64,000 nucleotides of DNA from assembly GCA_026125795.1 (NCBI GenBank), contig JAHCKM010000002.1:248001-312000 (forward strand), read 5' to 3'. This document shows positions 17,342 through 25,702 of the stretch, one piece after another. The translations under genes and the position numbers were made by a program. Under the pieces are notes generated by a model. The model did not search any database and was not told the origin of the DNA. It worked only from the letters and a program-made list of their open reading frames with translations. Numbering within the stretch: the first letter of the stretch is position 1; every line of letters begins with the position of its first letter. The stretch comes from Burkholderiaceae bacterium (GTDB taxonomy: Bacteria > Pseudomonadota > Gammaproteobacteria > Burkholderiales > Burkholderiaceae_C).

Positions 17342-17378
17342 CGTCTCGCCCGGTCAGAACACTCGTCTAAAACGGTCA
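17342..17378. promoter_or_regulatory. 22-bp-period direct repeats upstream of PQQ dehydrogenase
   Basis: CGTCT-N4-CGGTCA occurs at 17342-17356 and again at 17364-17378, a direct repeat with a period of 22 bp (TGACCG-N4-AGACG on the gene strand). AraC-family proteins commonly bind such tandem sites on one face of DNA. The repeat lies about 170-205 bases upstream of the PQQ dehydrogenase start and about 90 bases past the araC stop. A dyad, CTGACCGGCGTCAG, lies at 17298-17311. The rest of the 294-base gap shows no gene. Confidence 0.6.
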
Positions 17379-17467
17379 ATCGGTTGGCTGGAAGGCGAAG
17401 CGCCGGTGAAGGCGCAGCGCCGCATCGTCAAGGATGCGGTTTGGACGTCCTGGCCGTCGCTCTCGAG

Positions 17468-18433
17468 TCAGTCTGGAGCGGCGTTGCCGCGCAGCAGGGT
17501 GTGAGGCAGAACACCGTAGGTGTCCTTGAACATCCTGCTGAAGTGCGATGCGCTGACGAAACCGCATCCAAGTGCGATGTCCACCACTCGACTGACGCGA
17601 CCTTCTTGCAGCGCCATGTGCCCCGCGTCCAGGCGAAGCTTCCAGAGGTACCGCATGACAGTGTTGCCCTCTGAGGCAAACGCCCGGCTCAGCGTACTTT
17701 GGGAGACATGCAGAGAGTTTGCGATGGACTCAACCTCAAGATCGGGATCATCAAGGCGGGTCTGCATGAACTCCTTGGCACGATGAAGAAGAGCGGCCTG
17801 CCGATCGCGAAGGTCGCGCCGGTCGGCAACATCTACCTCAAACGCGGCCGAGATGAGCTCCAGCATTGACGTTCCCACCTTGGCCGCCGGACCGGTTTCC
17901 TCGTGATTCGGCATTGTGCTTGCCGATCTCATGAGTCGAGCGGCCATCGATCCGATATACGAGTCCGACCCCAGCGCCACGGCAGTCATCCGCTCGGCAT
18001 CGGGCAGACGACTCAGCAGCGTTCGACGCGGGATGCGAACCAACAGAATGCGATATGGCTTGATGAAGTTGTAGTCGAACCGGTGCGCCGCGCTGTAGAG
18101 CACCATGTCGCCGGGGTTCTGCATCGCAAGTCGACCATCCTGTTCCAGACATGCCTGGCCATCCAGCATCAGCGTCAACAGGAAGTCTTCGTTCGGGTCG
18201 AGTCGAAGGTCCGTGCTACGGCGATCGTAGCGCAGCGCGGCACACCGAATGTCGCTGATGGTGAGGGTACCCAGCACGCGTCGCTCAAAGTCAGCGAAGA
18301 ACGGCTGGTCGCGGTCGTTGCGATGAGCTTCTGCACGCGCGTAGAAGCGACAGATGACCTCGTGCCAGTACGCGTAGCGATCGCGCTCCCGTGCGTCGGA
18401 GCCACCGCTGGATGTTGCAACTTTCGTAGCCAT
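17468..18433 (-). CDS. AraC-family transcriptional regulator
   Basis: 321 residues from ATG 18431-18433, with GAGGTGG just upstream; a TTG six codons earlier is the alternative. The N-terminal half matches the AraC-binding-like sensor of benzoate/feaR-type regulators (FLLTLMLDGQACLEQDGR, then MVLYSAAHRFDY). The C-terminal about 100 residues hold two helix-turn-helix units, the first around VESIANSLHVSQSTLSRAF and the second around VVDIALGCGFVSASHFSRMFK. It lies between the CoA-transferase and the PQQ dehydrogenase. Direct repeats at 17342-17378 suggest that it controls the PQQ dehydrogenase, cytochrome and iorAB genes. Confidence 0.9.
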   Translation of the reverse strand: MATKVATSSGGSDARERDRYAYWHEVICRFYARAEAHRNDRDQPFFADFERRVLGTLTISDIRCAALRYDRRSTDLRLDPNEDFLLTLMLDGQACLEQDGRLAMQNPGDMVLYSAAHRFDYNFIKPYRILLVRIPRRTLLSRLPDAERMTAVALGSDSYIGSMAARLMRSASTMPNHEETGPAAKVGTSMLELISAAFEVDVADRRDLRDRQAALLHRAKEFMQTRLDDPDLEVESIANSLHVSQSTLSRAFASEGNTVMRYLWKLRLDAGHMALQEGRVSRVVDIALGCGFVSASHFSRMFKDTYGVLPHTLLRGNAAPD

Positions 18434-18469
18434 GACCACCTCGTCGACCAAGAATTCGCGGATCGGAAA

Positions 18470-19111
18470 TCAGTGCGCGTCAGGGACCACCAGCCGCGCT
18501 CCGGTTGCATCGAGCACCTGCTGGACCGAGACGCCGGGTGACGTCTCTAACAGCACCAGGCCATCTGCCGTAGGCTCGATCACAGCGAGCTCGGTCACGA
18601 TAAGGTCTACCCGCCGCACTGAGGTGATCGGCAGACTGCAACGTCGGACGATCTTGGGCCCTGTCGGAGCGCGGTGCGTCATGGCAACGATGACCCTTCG
18701 CGCACCGGTGACCAGATCCATCGCGCCACCCATGCCAGGAACCATCTTCCCCGGCACCATCCAGTTGGCAAGTTGTCCTCGTTCGTCCACTTCGAGGCCG
18801 CCGAGCACCGTGACATCCAGATGGCCACCACGGATGATTCCAAAGGAGAAGGCCGAGTCGAAAGCACATGCGCCGGGTAGCGCACCCACAGGCCTTCCAC
18901 CCGCGTCTGTGAGATTGAGGTCCTCGTAGCCTTCACCGGGCAGCGGACTCATGCCCATGATCCCGTTCTCTGAATGAAAGATGACATGGATTGACGGTGG
19001 CACATGGGCCGCTACGAGCGTGGGTAGTCCGATACCGAGATTCACGCAGTCACCGTCCTGCAGCTCCTGCGCCACGCGGCGCGCGATGACGTCCTTCGCA
19101 TCCAAGCTCAT
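18470..19111 (-). CDS. 3-oxoacid CoA-transferase subunit B
   Basis: 213 residues. The catalytic Glu motif is HSENGIMGM near residues 47-55, which forms the glutamyl-CoA thioester in class I CoA-transferases. VNLGIGLPTLV and GGHLDVTVLGGLEVD are typical beta-subunit segments. With the alpha subunit, whose stop overlaps its start by four bases, it would move CoA from succinyl-CoA or acetyl-CoA to a 3-oxoacid. The nearby fumarylacetoacetase releases acetoacetate, the usual substrate of this family, so acetoacetate activation is the simplest role. Confidence 0.92.
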   Translation of the reverse strand: MSLDAKDVIARRVAQELQDGDCVNLGIGLPTLVAAHVPPSIHVIFHSENGIMGMSPLPGEGYEDLNLTDAGGRPVGALPGACAFDSAFSFGIIRGGHLDVTVLGGLEVDERGQLANWMVPGKMVPGMGGAMDLVTGARRVIVAMTHRAPTGPKIVRRCSLPITSVRRVDLIVTELAVIEPTADGLVLLETSPGVSVQQVLDATGARLVVPDAH

Positions 19112-19767
19112 GCCGCACCCCTCTTTACCAAGTGCTGCACCAGCACACCTGGCGTGCCGACCACGTCCGGCGGAATCACACCGACCGCGACGATGTCTTC
19201 TGCTTCGGCGATCGTGGTGGTCGACGCCATCGCCATCAGCGGATTGAAGTTCCGCGCTGTCAGCGCGTACTCGAGGTTGCCGTAGTAGTCGGCGCGCTGA
19301 GCGCGAATCAGAGAGAAGTCACCCTTCAGCGACGTCTCGAGCAGATACTGCCGGCCTTCGAGCTCGATTGTCTGCTTGCCCTCCTGGACACTCGTGCCGA
19401 CACCTGTCGGCGTCAGCACGCCGCCGAGGCCCACACCCCCGGCGCGGATTCGCTCGGCCAGGGTTCCCTGCGGCACAAGGGTCACGTTGAGTCGACCCGC
19501 AAGCATCAACTGCTGCGTCTCGGGGTTCGTGCCGATGTGGCTGGTGATGAGTGTGCTGACGAGGCCCGCCGAGATCAGTTTGCCGACCCCGACTCCTGGC
19601 CGTGCCGTGTCGTTTGAGATGACGGTAAGGCCGCGCCGACCTTGTCGTACGAGTTCGTCGAGTAGTCGACGCGGTGAGCCGACTCCCATGAAGCCACCGA
19701 TCATCAGGCGTGCCCCATCGGGAATGAGCGCCACCGCATCAGCGACAGCAATCGCTTTACGTTTCAT
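19108..19767 (-). CDS. 3-oxoacid CoA-transferase subunit A
   Basis: 219 residues. The N-terminus has the MIGGFMGVGSPRRLL segment with the alpha-subunit GGF-G-G pattern. VISNDTARPGVGVGKLI follows and then GVGTSVQEGKQTIELEGRQYLLE. It overlaps subunit B by ATGA and the EamA gene upstream by ATGA, so the three are translationally coupled. A decayed homologue of the segment around residues 30-70 lies at 47026-47145, behind the second fumarylacetoacetase gene. Confidence 0.92.
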   Translation of the reverse strand: MKRKAIAVADAVALIPDGARLMIGGFMGVGSPRRLLDELVRQGRRGLTVISNDTARPGVGVGKLISAGLVSTLITSHIGTNPETQQLMLAGRLNVTLVPQGTLAERIRAGGVGLGGVLTPTGVGTSVQEGKQTIELEGRQYLLETSLKGDFSLIRAQRADYYGNLEYALTARNFNPLMAMASTTTIAEAEDIVAVGVIPPDVVGTPGVLVQHLVKRGAA

Positions 19768-20660
19768 CGCTTAGCTCCGAGAAACGATCCGGTCAGCACC
19801 GCGGCCAGTCCCAGCAGGTGCCAAGCAGTCAGGGGCTCGCCAAGCGTCACGACCGCAAACGCAACGCCGAAGATCGGCACCCAGTAGAGTGCGATCGTCG
19901 TTCGAGCGGCACCGATTGAGGCGATCGCGCGATTCCAGATCACGGCGCAGAGCGCCGTGGCCACGATCCCCGAGAAAAGTACAAGCGCCCAGGTTCGCCA
20001 ACTCGAAGTGATCAGCTGCTGCGCGGCGGACTCGGCGGACCAAGCCGTGTGAAACAAGAGCAAGGCTGTCCCGGCGACGTGAACTGCCCAACTGATGGCA
20101 AGGGGGTCGATGCGGTCCGCAAGGCGTTGCACCGCAACGCCACCCGCTGCGAAGGAGGCGACGCTGCACAACAGCAGCAGGTCACCCAGGCCGCCGGACA
20201 CCAAGGTCGCACTTGGGCGGTGCAGTACAACCGCTGCCACGCCAGCAAATCCCAATACGATGCCGGCGGTCCGCGTTGGCGACAGTCGCTCACCAAAGAC
20301 GAGCGCCGTCAGCAACGACGAGATCATCGGACTGAGCGCCATGATGAGTGCCGCATGTGTCGCGGTAGATCGCTCGAGACCCGCAGCAAAGAGAATCTGA
20401 TTGCCGTAAACCATCAGGACCGCGCATCCAGCAACGCCGACGAGCTGTCGTCGGCTAAGTCTGGGCAGGTGGCCACAGCGCCAGCCGATCAGCACGGTCA
20501 GTGCCGCCACTGCGACGACCATGCGGACGCTCGCAAGTGTCATCACGTCAAAGTTTTCGGTCAGGGCCTTCACGGCCGACAGATTCAGCCCCCAGACGGC
20601 CATGGCGGCAAGCAGCAGCCACTGAATCGGCAGCATTGTTGGACGCACCTGCGAACTCAT
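19764..20660 (-). CDS. EamA/DMT-family transporter
   Basis: 298 residues from ATG 20658-20660. It has ten hydrophobic segments in two homologous halves, with the first EamA repeat beginning AMAVWGLNLSAVKAL and the second at the LLLLCSVASFAAGG region. Such inner-membrane proteins export or import small metabolites. It overlaps both neighbours by four bases (MFS upstream, CoA-transferase A downstream), so it belongs to the same catabolic operon and probably moves a pathway acid or intermediate. An upstream in-frame extension exists but would overlap the MFS gene extensively. Confidence 0.85.
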   Translation of the reverse strand: MSSQVRPTMLPIQWLLLAAMAVWGLNLSAVKALTENFDVMTLASVRMVVAVAALTVLIGWRCGHLPRLSRRQLVGVAGCAVLMVYGNQILFAAGLERSTATHAALIMALSPMISSLLTALVFGERLSPTRTAGIVLGFAGVAAVVLHRPSATLVSGGLGDLLLLCSVASFAAGGVAVQRLADRIDPLAISWAVHVAGTALLLFHTAWSAESAAQQLITSSWRTWALVLFSGIVATALCAVIWNRAIASIGAARTTIALYWVPIFGVAFAVVTLGEPLTAWHLLGLAAVLTGSFLGAKR

Positions 20661-21835
20661 GCGGCCACCTGACGCATCGAGAGATGACCGCGCAACTGCA
20701 GAGCAAAGTAAGCACCGAGCGCCAACAGAAGCGGAGCTGCCAGGACGAACCAAAACGCGGTTGATAGCCGGCCGACGATGATCGACGCAGCAGCAATGCC
20801 GCTCGACTGGCCCAGGAACAGCGCGCAAGCAAACATCGACACCCCAGTACCACGTGCACTCGTCGACAGTTGGGTGGCGCAGGTCTGCAATGTGTTGTGC
20901 AGCATGTAGAAGCCCAGACCTGCGAGCAGACATGCCGGCAGCGCGAAGGCCGCGTTGGGCATCACTGCCAGAGTCCCGATGGCAAGCGCAAGAGCGGTCG
21001 CGCCAGCGCCAGCCAACAGAGGCATACCCAACGCTCGAACCAAGGTCCCGGCAATGCGGCTGTACAAGAGACCGCCAAAGCCGAACAAGGTCGTCACGGC
21101 ACCGGCCTCAAGTAGAGAAAGTTGGAACCTATCGTGCAACGCGGTCGGAACGAACGCGAGCACGCCAAAGACAAGGGCACCTTCGATGCAGACGACGGTG
21201 AACACCACGCGGGCCCACGGCGTCGCCAATAGCTCTTTGACTTGGGTCAGGTAACGACCCGTGGCGCCTGCGGCAGTTGCTGGAGGTGCTTCGCGAGCCG
21301 CACGCGCAACACCGCCAGCCGACAGAAGAAAGAGCAGTCCAACAGCAACAAACGCGGTTCGCCAGCTCACGACCTGCGCGATAGCGCCACCCGCCCAAGA
21401 CCCCAGCATCATGCCGAGCACCGTATAGGTGAGCAGCCGAGCCAGCACTTCTTGACGCTGTTCGTGTGGCACACGGTCGCCTATCCAGGCCATCGTCAGC
21501 GGGATGACGCCCGCAGCGAACGCGCCCATCAAAGCCCGACCGACGCTCAGCAACACGAGCGACGGCGCGAGTGCGGCAACGAGCGAGGTGACGGCACATC
21601 CACATGCCGCCAACATGATCACCCGCGGTTTGCCGAAACGGTCACCCAAGGGTCCGTACACGAGCTGCATCAACCCGTAGGCAAGCGCGAATGCGGACAC
21701 CGTTTGCGCAGCATCAGCCGGTTGTCTTCCGAACGCTTGCCCGAGTGCCGGGAGCATGGCATCGCACATGCGCATCGACGTCATGCTCGCAAAACCCGCG
21801 CAAGCCAGCGAGGGCAACGCGCGAAGATCGTTCAT
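20657..21835 (-). CDS. MFS transporter
   Basis: 392 residues with about 12 hydrophobic segments. The loop after helix 2 reads YGPLGDRFGKPRVI, a clear MFS motif A, and FALAYGLMQ precedes it. It resembles DHA1-type drug or metabolite exporters. It starts six bases after the fumarylacetoacetase stop and overlaps the EamA gene by four. Two different transporters inside one catabolic operon suggest uptake of the substrate and export of an intermediate, but direction cannot be read from sequence. Confidence 0.86.
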   Translation of the reverse strand: MNDLRALPSLACAGFASMTSMRMCDAMLPALGQAFGRQPADAAQTVSAFALAYGLMQLVYGPLGDRFGKPRVIMLAACGCAVTSLVAALAPSLVLLSVGRALMGAFAAGVIPLTMAWIGDRVPHEQRQEVLARLLTYTVLGMMLGSWAGGAIAQVVSWRTAFVAVGLLFLLSAGGVARAAREAPPATAAGATGRYLTQVKELLATPWARVVFTVVCIEGALVFGVLAFVPTALHDRFQLSLLEAGAVTTLFGFGGLLYSRIAGTLVRALGMPLLAGAGATALALAIGTLAVMPNAAFALPACLLAGLGFYMLHNTLQTCATQLSTSARGTGVSMFACALFLGQSSGIAAASIIVGRLSTAFWFVLAAPLLLALGAYFALQLRGHLSMRQVAA

Positions 21836-21841
21836 CGCGCC

Positions 21842-23149
21842 CTACGCAGGCAGCATGGTGCCTCGGACCTCCCCGAAGCCGATGCGGACTGCACCTTGGC
21901 GCTCACACCAGCCACGGAAGATGACTGCATCACCGTCCTCGAGGAAAATACGCGTTTCGCCATCGCCGAGATCGACTCGCTCCTTGCCACCCTTGGTGAG
22001 TTCTAGGAGCGATCCCGCCTCGTCAGCCGCGGGGCCCGACAACGTGCCGCTGCCGAAGAGGTCGCCAGGGCGCAGGCTGCAACCGTTGACCGTGTGGTGT
22101 GTCACCAGCTGAGCGAAGGTCCAGTAGGCGTGCCGGTAGCTGGTACTCGACATCCGCGCCGGGGGCGCCTTGCGTTCACGCATCTGCTGCGTCTCGATCA
22201 ACACCTCGAGATTCACATCGAGTGCGCCGCGCTCGCTGTTGGCTTGTGAGTCGAGATATGGCAGAGGCTTGGGGTCGTCCCCTGTGCGCTTCCACGCCGT
22301 GCGATACGGCGCGAGAGCCTCTGACGTGACGATCCACGGTGACAGCGTCGTCGCAAAGTTCTTCGACAGGAACGGACCCAGCGGCTGGTACTCCCAGGAC
22401 TGGATATCCCGGGAAGACCAGTCATTCAGCAGACACAGACCGAAGACATGCTCCTCGGCGGCATCGATGCTGATCGGTTCACCGATCTCGTTGCCACCTC
22501 CGATAAAGATGCCGAGCTCCAGCTCGTAGTCCATGCGTCTGCTGGGGGACAGCTCCGGCATCTGCGCGCCAGGTGCCGACAGCTGCCCCCGCGGCCGCTT
22601 GAACGACTGACCGGAGACTCCTAGCGTCGACGAGCGGCCGTGATACCCGATCGGCACCCACTTGTAGTTGGGTAGCAAGGGATTGTCCGGTCGGAACAGA
22701 CGTCCAACGCTCGTGGCGTGGTGGATCGAGGTGTAGAAGTCGGTGTAGTCACCGACCTCTGCTGGGACTCGGTAGTCGGCCTCCGCCTGCGGCACCAGAA
22801 ACGAGCGCCATGAGGTCGCTTGGGGCGCACCCTCGCGAAGCGCACGCGAGAGTGCGCGTCTCAGCTCGGACCACGCTGCCGGACCCATGCTCATGAAACC
22901 ATTGAGGCGTGGCAGCGCCGCGGCGTCCACGGCTTCCTTGGCCACGCCCGACAGTTGCCCGTTCGCTGACACCTGAGCGAGATCGACGATCTGGTCACCG
23001 ATGGCAACCCCACCGCGCCAAAACTCATCGCTACCCCGTCGGCGGAAGACCGCGAACGGCAGGTTCTGGATCGGAAAGTCGCTGTGACCGTTCGCAGAGC
23101 CGACCCAACTCTGCAGCTTCGGGTCGTGCGTTTCGTTTAATGAAGTCAT
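21842..23149 (-). CDS. fahA: Fumarylacetoacetase, full-length (copy 1)
   Basis: 435 residues from ATG 23147-23149, the length of the complete enzyme with its N-terminal SH3-like domain rather than the short FAH-fold proteins. Catalytic and metal residues are visible in VGDYTDFYTSIHHATSVG (metal Asp and catalytic His), DYELELGIF (two Glu), LLNDWSSRDIQSWEYQPLG (Asp, Arg) and LSKNF (Lys). GSGTLSGP and SLLELTKGG complete the site. It hydrolyses fumarylacetoacetate, or a close homologue, to fumarate and a 3-oxoacid. A paralogue is at 45682-47019; both follow a VOC gene, here with 16 bases between. Confidence 0.92.
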   Translation of the reverse strand: MTSLNETHDPKLQSWVGSANGHSDFPIQNLPFAVFRRRGSDEFWRGGVAIGDQIVDLAQVSANGQLSGVAKEAVDAAALPRLNGFMSMGPAAWSELRRALSRALREGAPQATSWRSFLVPQAEADYRVPAEVGDYTDFYTSIHHATSVGRLFRPDNPLLPNYKWVPIGYHGRSSTLGVSGQSFKRPRGQLSAPGAQMPELSPSRRMDYELELGIFIGGGNEIGEPISIDAAEEHVFGLCLLNDWSSRDIQSWEYQPLGPFLSKNFATTLSPWIVTSEALAPYRTAWKRTGDDPKPLPYLDSQANSERGALDVNLEVLIETQQMRERKAPPARMSSTSYRHAYWTFAQLVTHHTVNGCSLRPGDLFGSGTLSGPAADEAGSLLELTKGGKERVDLGDGETRIFLEDGDAVIFRGWCERQGAVRIGFGEVRGTMLPA

Positions 23150-23165
23150 TGCGGCACCCGCGCGT

Positions 23166-23699
23166 TCAGTGGGCGCTGCCGTCGTGCATCCACGCCGCGT
23201 GCTTGGGCGCACGCTTCGTCTTCGACCACTCGTCGAGCATGTCCCATTTCACGTCGTCGAGCTTCGAAAGCATCTCGGGCGACGCGGTGTTGGCGGCCAG
23301 CTCCAAACGGTGTCCGTTCGGGTCGAAGAAGTAGATCGACTTGAAGATCGTGTGGTTGGTCGGGCCGACTACTTCGATCCCGGCCGCCTCCAGCTTTGCC
23401 TTCGTCGCCAGCAGCGTCTCGACTGAATCGACCTCCAATGCGAGGTGTTGCACCCACACCGGCGTATTGCCGTCGCGACCCATCGGGGCGCGAGTGGGCA
23501 GCTCGAAGAAGGCCAGGACGTTACCTTGACCTGCGTCGAGGAACACATGCATGTACGGGTCCGGCTCTTTGGTCGAGGGCACCTCGTCCTCGGCGATCGC
23601 GAGAACGAACTTCATGCCCAGGTGCTTCTGATACCACTCGACCGTTTGCTTTGCGTCGATGCAGCGATAGGCGACGTGGTGCACTTTTTGGATCAACAT
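23166..23699 (-). CDS. VOC-family protein, putative ring-cleavage dioxygenase (copy 1)
   Basis: 177 residues forming two betaalphabetabetabeta modules. Likely metal ligands are His8 (VHHVAYR), Glu66 (LAFFELP), His85 (WVQHLAL) and Glu133 (HRLELA), the positions used across glyoxalase and dioxygenase VOC proteins. The C-terminus ends KWDMLDEWSKTKRAPKHAAW, shared almost exactly with the copy at 45140-45685. It precedes fumarylacetoacetase directly, as an HmgA-type ring-cleaving enzyme would. No HmgA is in the window, so a ring-cleaving or isomerase role is inferred. A four-ligand His/Glu set is more typical of isomerases and lyases than of extradiol enzymes, which leaves the reaction open. Confidence 0.8.
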   Translation of the reverse strand: MLIQKVHHVAYRCIDAKQTVEWYQKHLGMKFVLAIAEDEVPSTKEPDPYMHVFLDAGQGNVLAFFELPTRAPMGRDGNTPVWVQHLALEVDSVETLLATKAKLEAAGIEVVGPTNHTIFKSIYFFDPNGHRLELAANTASPEMLSKLDDVKWDMLDEWSKTKRAPKHAAWMHDGSAH

Positions 23700-23719
23700 G
23701 GCTTACTCCTTGTCATCGT

Positions 23720-24406
23720 TCACTTGACAACATGGGTCTCGACCAGGAAGGTCGTGATCTCGCCGATGAACTCGCGCGCATGCGTCATCAAGGTCACGCC
23801 TTGCGGCGTGGCAAATGCGGCATCGAGCGACGCCGCATCGTCGAACCACAGCTCGACGATGCCGTCAATCGGCAGCCCTTCGTAGCCGACCACAGTGCCC
23901 TTCGGCGCCTCGCGGTGAACGATCAGGTTCTGCCGGTAGCCCTTGACACCGGACACCCGCTTAACCAGGCGCGCGTGCTCCTCGCGCCACTCGTGCTTGA
24001 AGCGCTCAGGCGAGACATCGGGCAGCCGCCTCAGCAGCGACATGCGCTTCAGGAGCGGTCGGTCGGTGGCGGGCGGGATCACCTCCAACTGGTCGATCGC
24101 GACGATGCGCAGGTCGCCAATGAAATGATTCTCGTCGGCAACCAGCGCACGGCCGGCTTCAGTGGCGATAGCCGCCTTCATTGCGTCCTCGCTGTCGAAC
24201 CACAGCATTGAAAAACCGTCGAGTTGCTCGGCTCCACGCTTGTACGTGATCCCGCGTTGGACGCTGTCAACCACGTGGTTCTGCTGGTAGCGCCTAAGTC
24301 CGGGCAGCTTGGAGGCGAGCGCACCGTGGTTCTCGCGCCAGTAGCGACGGAACTCGGCGGTGCTCCAGTCGGGCTTCTTTTGGATCAATCCACTTCGAAC
24401 AATCAT
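23720..24406 (-). CDS. EthD-domain protein, tandem domains
   Basis: 228 residues made of two EthD-like ferredoxin-fold halves. The first begins MIVRSGLIQKKPDWSTAEFRRYWRENHG and the second KRMSLLRRLPDVSPERFKHEWREEH; both have the E/HGxL pattern of the family. I know EthD-like domains from ether and polyketide-type aromatic catabolism, where they often act as small dimeric enzymes or stability factors. It lies between the MBL and VOC genes, with 20 and 4 base gaps, so it is in the same operon. The reaction is not assigned. Confidence 0.85.
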   Translation of the reverse strand: MIVRSGLIQKKPDWSTAEFRRYWRENHGALASKLPGLRRYQQNHVVDSVQRGITYKRGAEQLDGFSMLWFDSEDAMKAAIATEAGRALVADENHFIGDLRIVAIDQLEVIPPATDRPLLKRMSLLRRLPDVSPERFKHEWREEHARLVKRVSGVKGYRQNLIVHREAPKGTVVGYEGLPIDGIVELWFDDAASLDAAFATPQGVTLMTHAREFIGEITTFLVETHVVK

Positions 24407-24410
24407 GACT

Positions 24411-25367
24411 TCATCCTTCCAGTGACTGCCACATCTGTTGATCGCGCTCGGCGGTCCAGATGCGTGGATGTGGGAACCGCGTCGCCTCGTCGTATGCTCG
24501 CGTCACATCAAAAGGCATGCAGTGGTCAAAGATGACCCACTTGCCATACTTGGGCCTGAGCTTGTCGAAGGTCTCGCGGTAGACCGTCCGCAAGTCCTTG
24601 CCGCCCGCGGCGCCAGCCTTAACGCTCGCGAAGAGCTCGGAAACAAACCCCTTCGTCCCGGCGAGCCCGGCGGCTACGTTGGCCTCACCAACCAAAGCCG
24701 GGCCGCGTCCCGGTACCAGCGCCAGAGGATTGAGCGCGGCGATGTTGTCCAGGGTTTGCGGCCAGTCTTGAAAGTAAGCGTCGCCGGCATATGGCGTGGC
24801 ATCGAACTCGACCAGGTCGCCGCTCAGAAGGACGCGGTCCTGTGGCAGCCAGACGACGATGTCACCCTTCGTGTGGCCACGGCCGAGTTGCAGGATCTGC
24901 ACTTCCAGCTTGCCGAGCCAAAGCGTCATCCTTCCGGTGAACGTGATCGTTGGCCATGTGACTCCGGCGGGCACGGTCTCGACGTTCTGGAACAGCCGGG
25001 GGAAGCGCCCGATTTCGCTGGCCTTGTCTGCCTCACCGCGTTCAACGATGAGGTCGTAGGTGTCTTGGCTGGCGATGATCTGTTGCGGCTTGTACGCCGA
25101 CGCGCCAAGCACACGCACCGCGTGGTAGTGCGTCAGGACGACGTACTTGATCGGCTTGTCGGTGACCTCGCGAATGCGGCGGATGACGTCGGCCGCCATC
25201 GCCGGCGTCGCCTGGGTATCTGCCACGAGCACGGCGTCGTCGCCAACGATGATGCCGGTGTTCGGATCGCCTTCAGCGGTGTACGCGTAGGCGTGGTCCG
25301 AGAGTTTCGTGAAGGTGACCTGCTTCTCTTCGAGGTCGGCGTGCGAAGCGAATTTCTTCGTCGTCAT
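24411..25367 (-). CDS. MBL-fold metallo-hydrolase with HYHAVR in place of HxHxDH
   Basis: 318 residues with a metallo-beta-lactamase fold. The zinc motif reads THYHAVRVLG: His80 and His82 are kept but the Asp and His of the usual HxHxDH are Val84 and Arg85. Further ligands may be the His in GRGHTKGD and the Asp in LLSGDLVE. With the second-metal residues lost it could bind one metal only, or the family may use another arrangement. It is nested between the DUF2783 and EthD genes in the monooxygenase operon, so a hydrolytic step on a ring-cleavage or thioester intermediate is plausible but unproven. Confidence 0.85.
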   Translation of the reverse strand: MTTKKFASHADLEEKQVTFTKLSDHAYAYTAEGDPNTGIIVGDDAVLVADTQATPAMAADVIRRIREVTDKPIKYVVLTHYHAVRVLGASAYKPQQIIASQDTYDLIVERGEADKASEIGRFPRLFQNVETVPAGVTWPTITFTGRMTLWLGKLEVQILQLGRGHTKGDIVVWLPQDRVLLSGDLVEFDATPYAGDAYFQDWPQTLDNIAALNPLALVPGRGPALVGEANVAAGLAGTKGFVSELFASVKAGAAGGKDLRTVYRETFDKLRPKYGKWVIFDHCMPFDVTRAYDEATRFPHPRIWTAERDQQMWQSLEG

Positions 25368-25493
25368 GTGGATTCTCCGTGTTGATCAGTGGCTTGCTGG
25401 GCGCTGTGCGCTCAGAAGCGGGTTGCCTGTCAATCCAGGCGGACGTTGTTGGCCTTCAGTTTGGTCATCGGCAAATATCCTTCGGTGGTTGGT

Positions 25494-25691
25494 TCACGCT
25501 TGGCTGCCCTCGCGCGCAGCCTGCAGTGCCTCTCGCAGCACTTCTTGTGAGCCAATGTGATTGGCCAGCAGAAGAACGAGCCGCGCATTGAGTGAATGGC
25601 TGTCGTTGCTCGACAAGTCACGATGGGCATGGATCAACGCCTCGTAGAAGTCGTCGGGCGAGGTGAGGTTGGGCGCAGTGACCAGATGCAT
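25494..25691 (-). CDS. DUF2783 small protein
   Basis: 65 residues from ATG 25689-25691, which has AAGGAA upstream; an in-frame start five codons earlier is possible. The sequence has NLTSPDDFYEALIHAHRDLS and ARLVLLLANHIG, the DUF2783 pattern. These proteins are known mainly as small partners next to FAD-dependent aromatic hydroxylases, as here, where the monooxygenase stop is 11 bases upstream. A helper role for the hydroxylase is an inference; no catalytic residues are evident. Confidence 0.82.
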   Translation of the reverse strand: MHLVTAPNLTSPDDFYEALIHAHRDLSSNDSHSLNARLVLLLANHIGSQEVLREALQAAREGSQA

Positions 25692-25702
25692 GGCGGGTTC
25701 CT

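Noticed and set aside
24411-25367. Calling the MBL-fold gene a pseudogene because of its altered zinc motif
   Set aside because: The frame, length and later ligands are intact and the operon spacing is tight, so a sub-family variant is more likely than decay.
25430-25468. Twelve-codon minus-strand frame with GGAT upstream, considered as a pqqA-like or leader peptide
   Set aside because: It lacks the Glu and Tyr needed in PqqA and no attenuator structure follows. It may be chance or the end of a lost gene.
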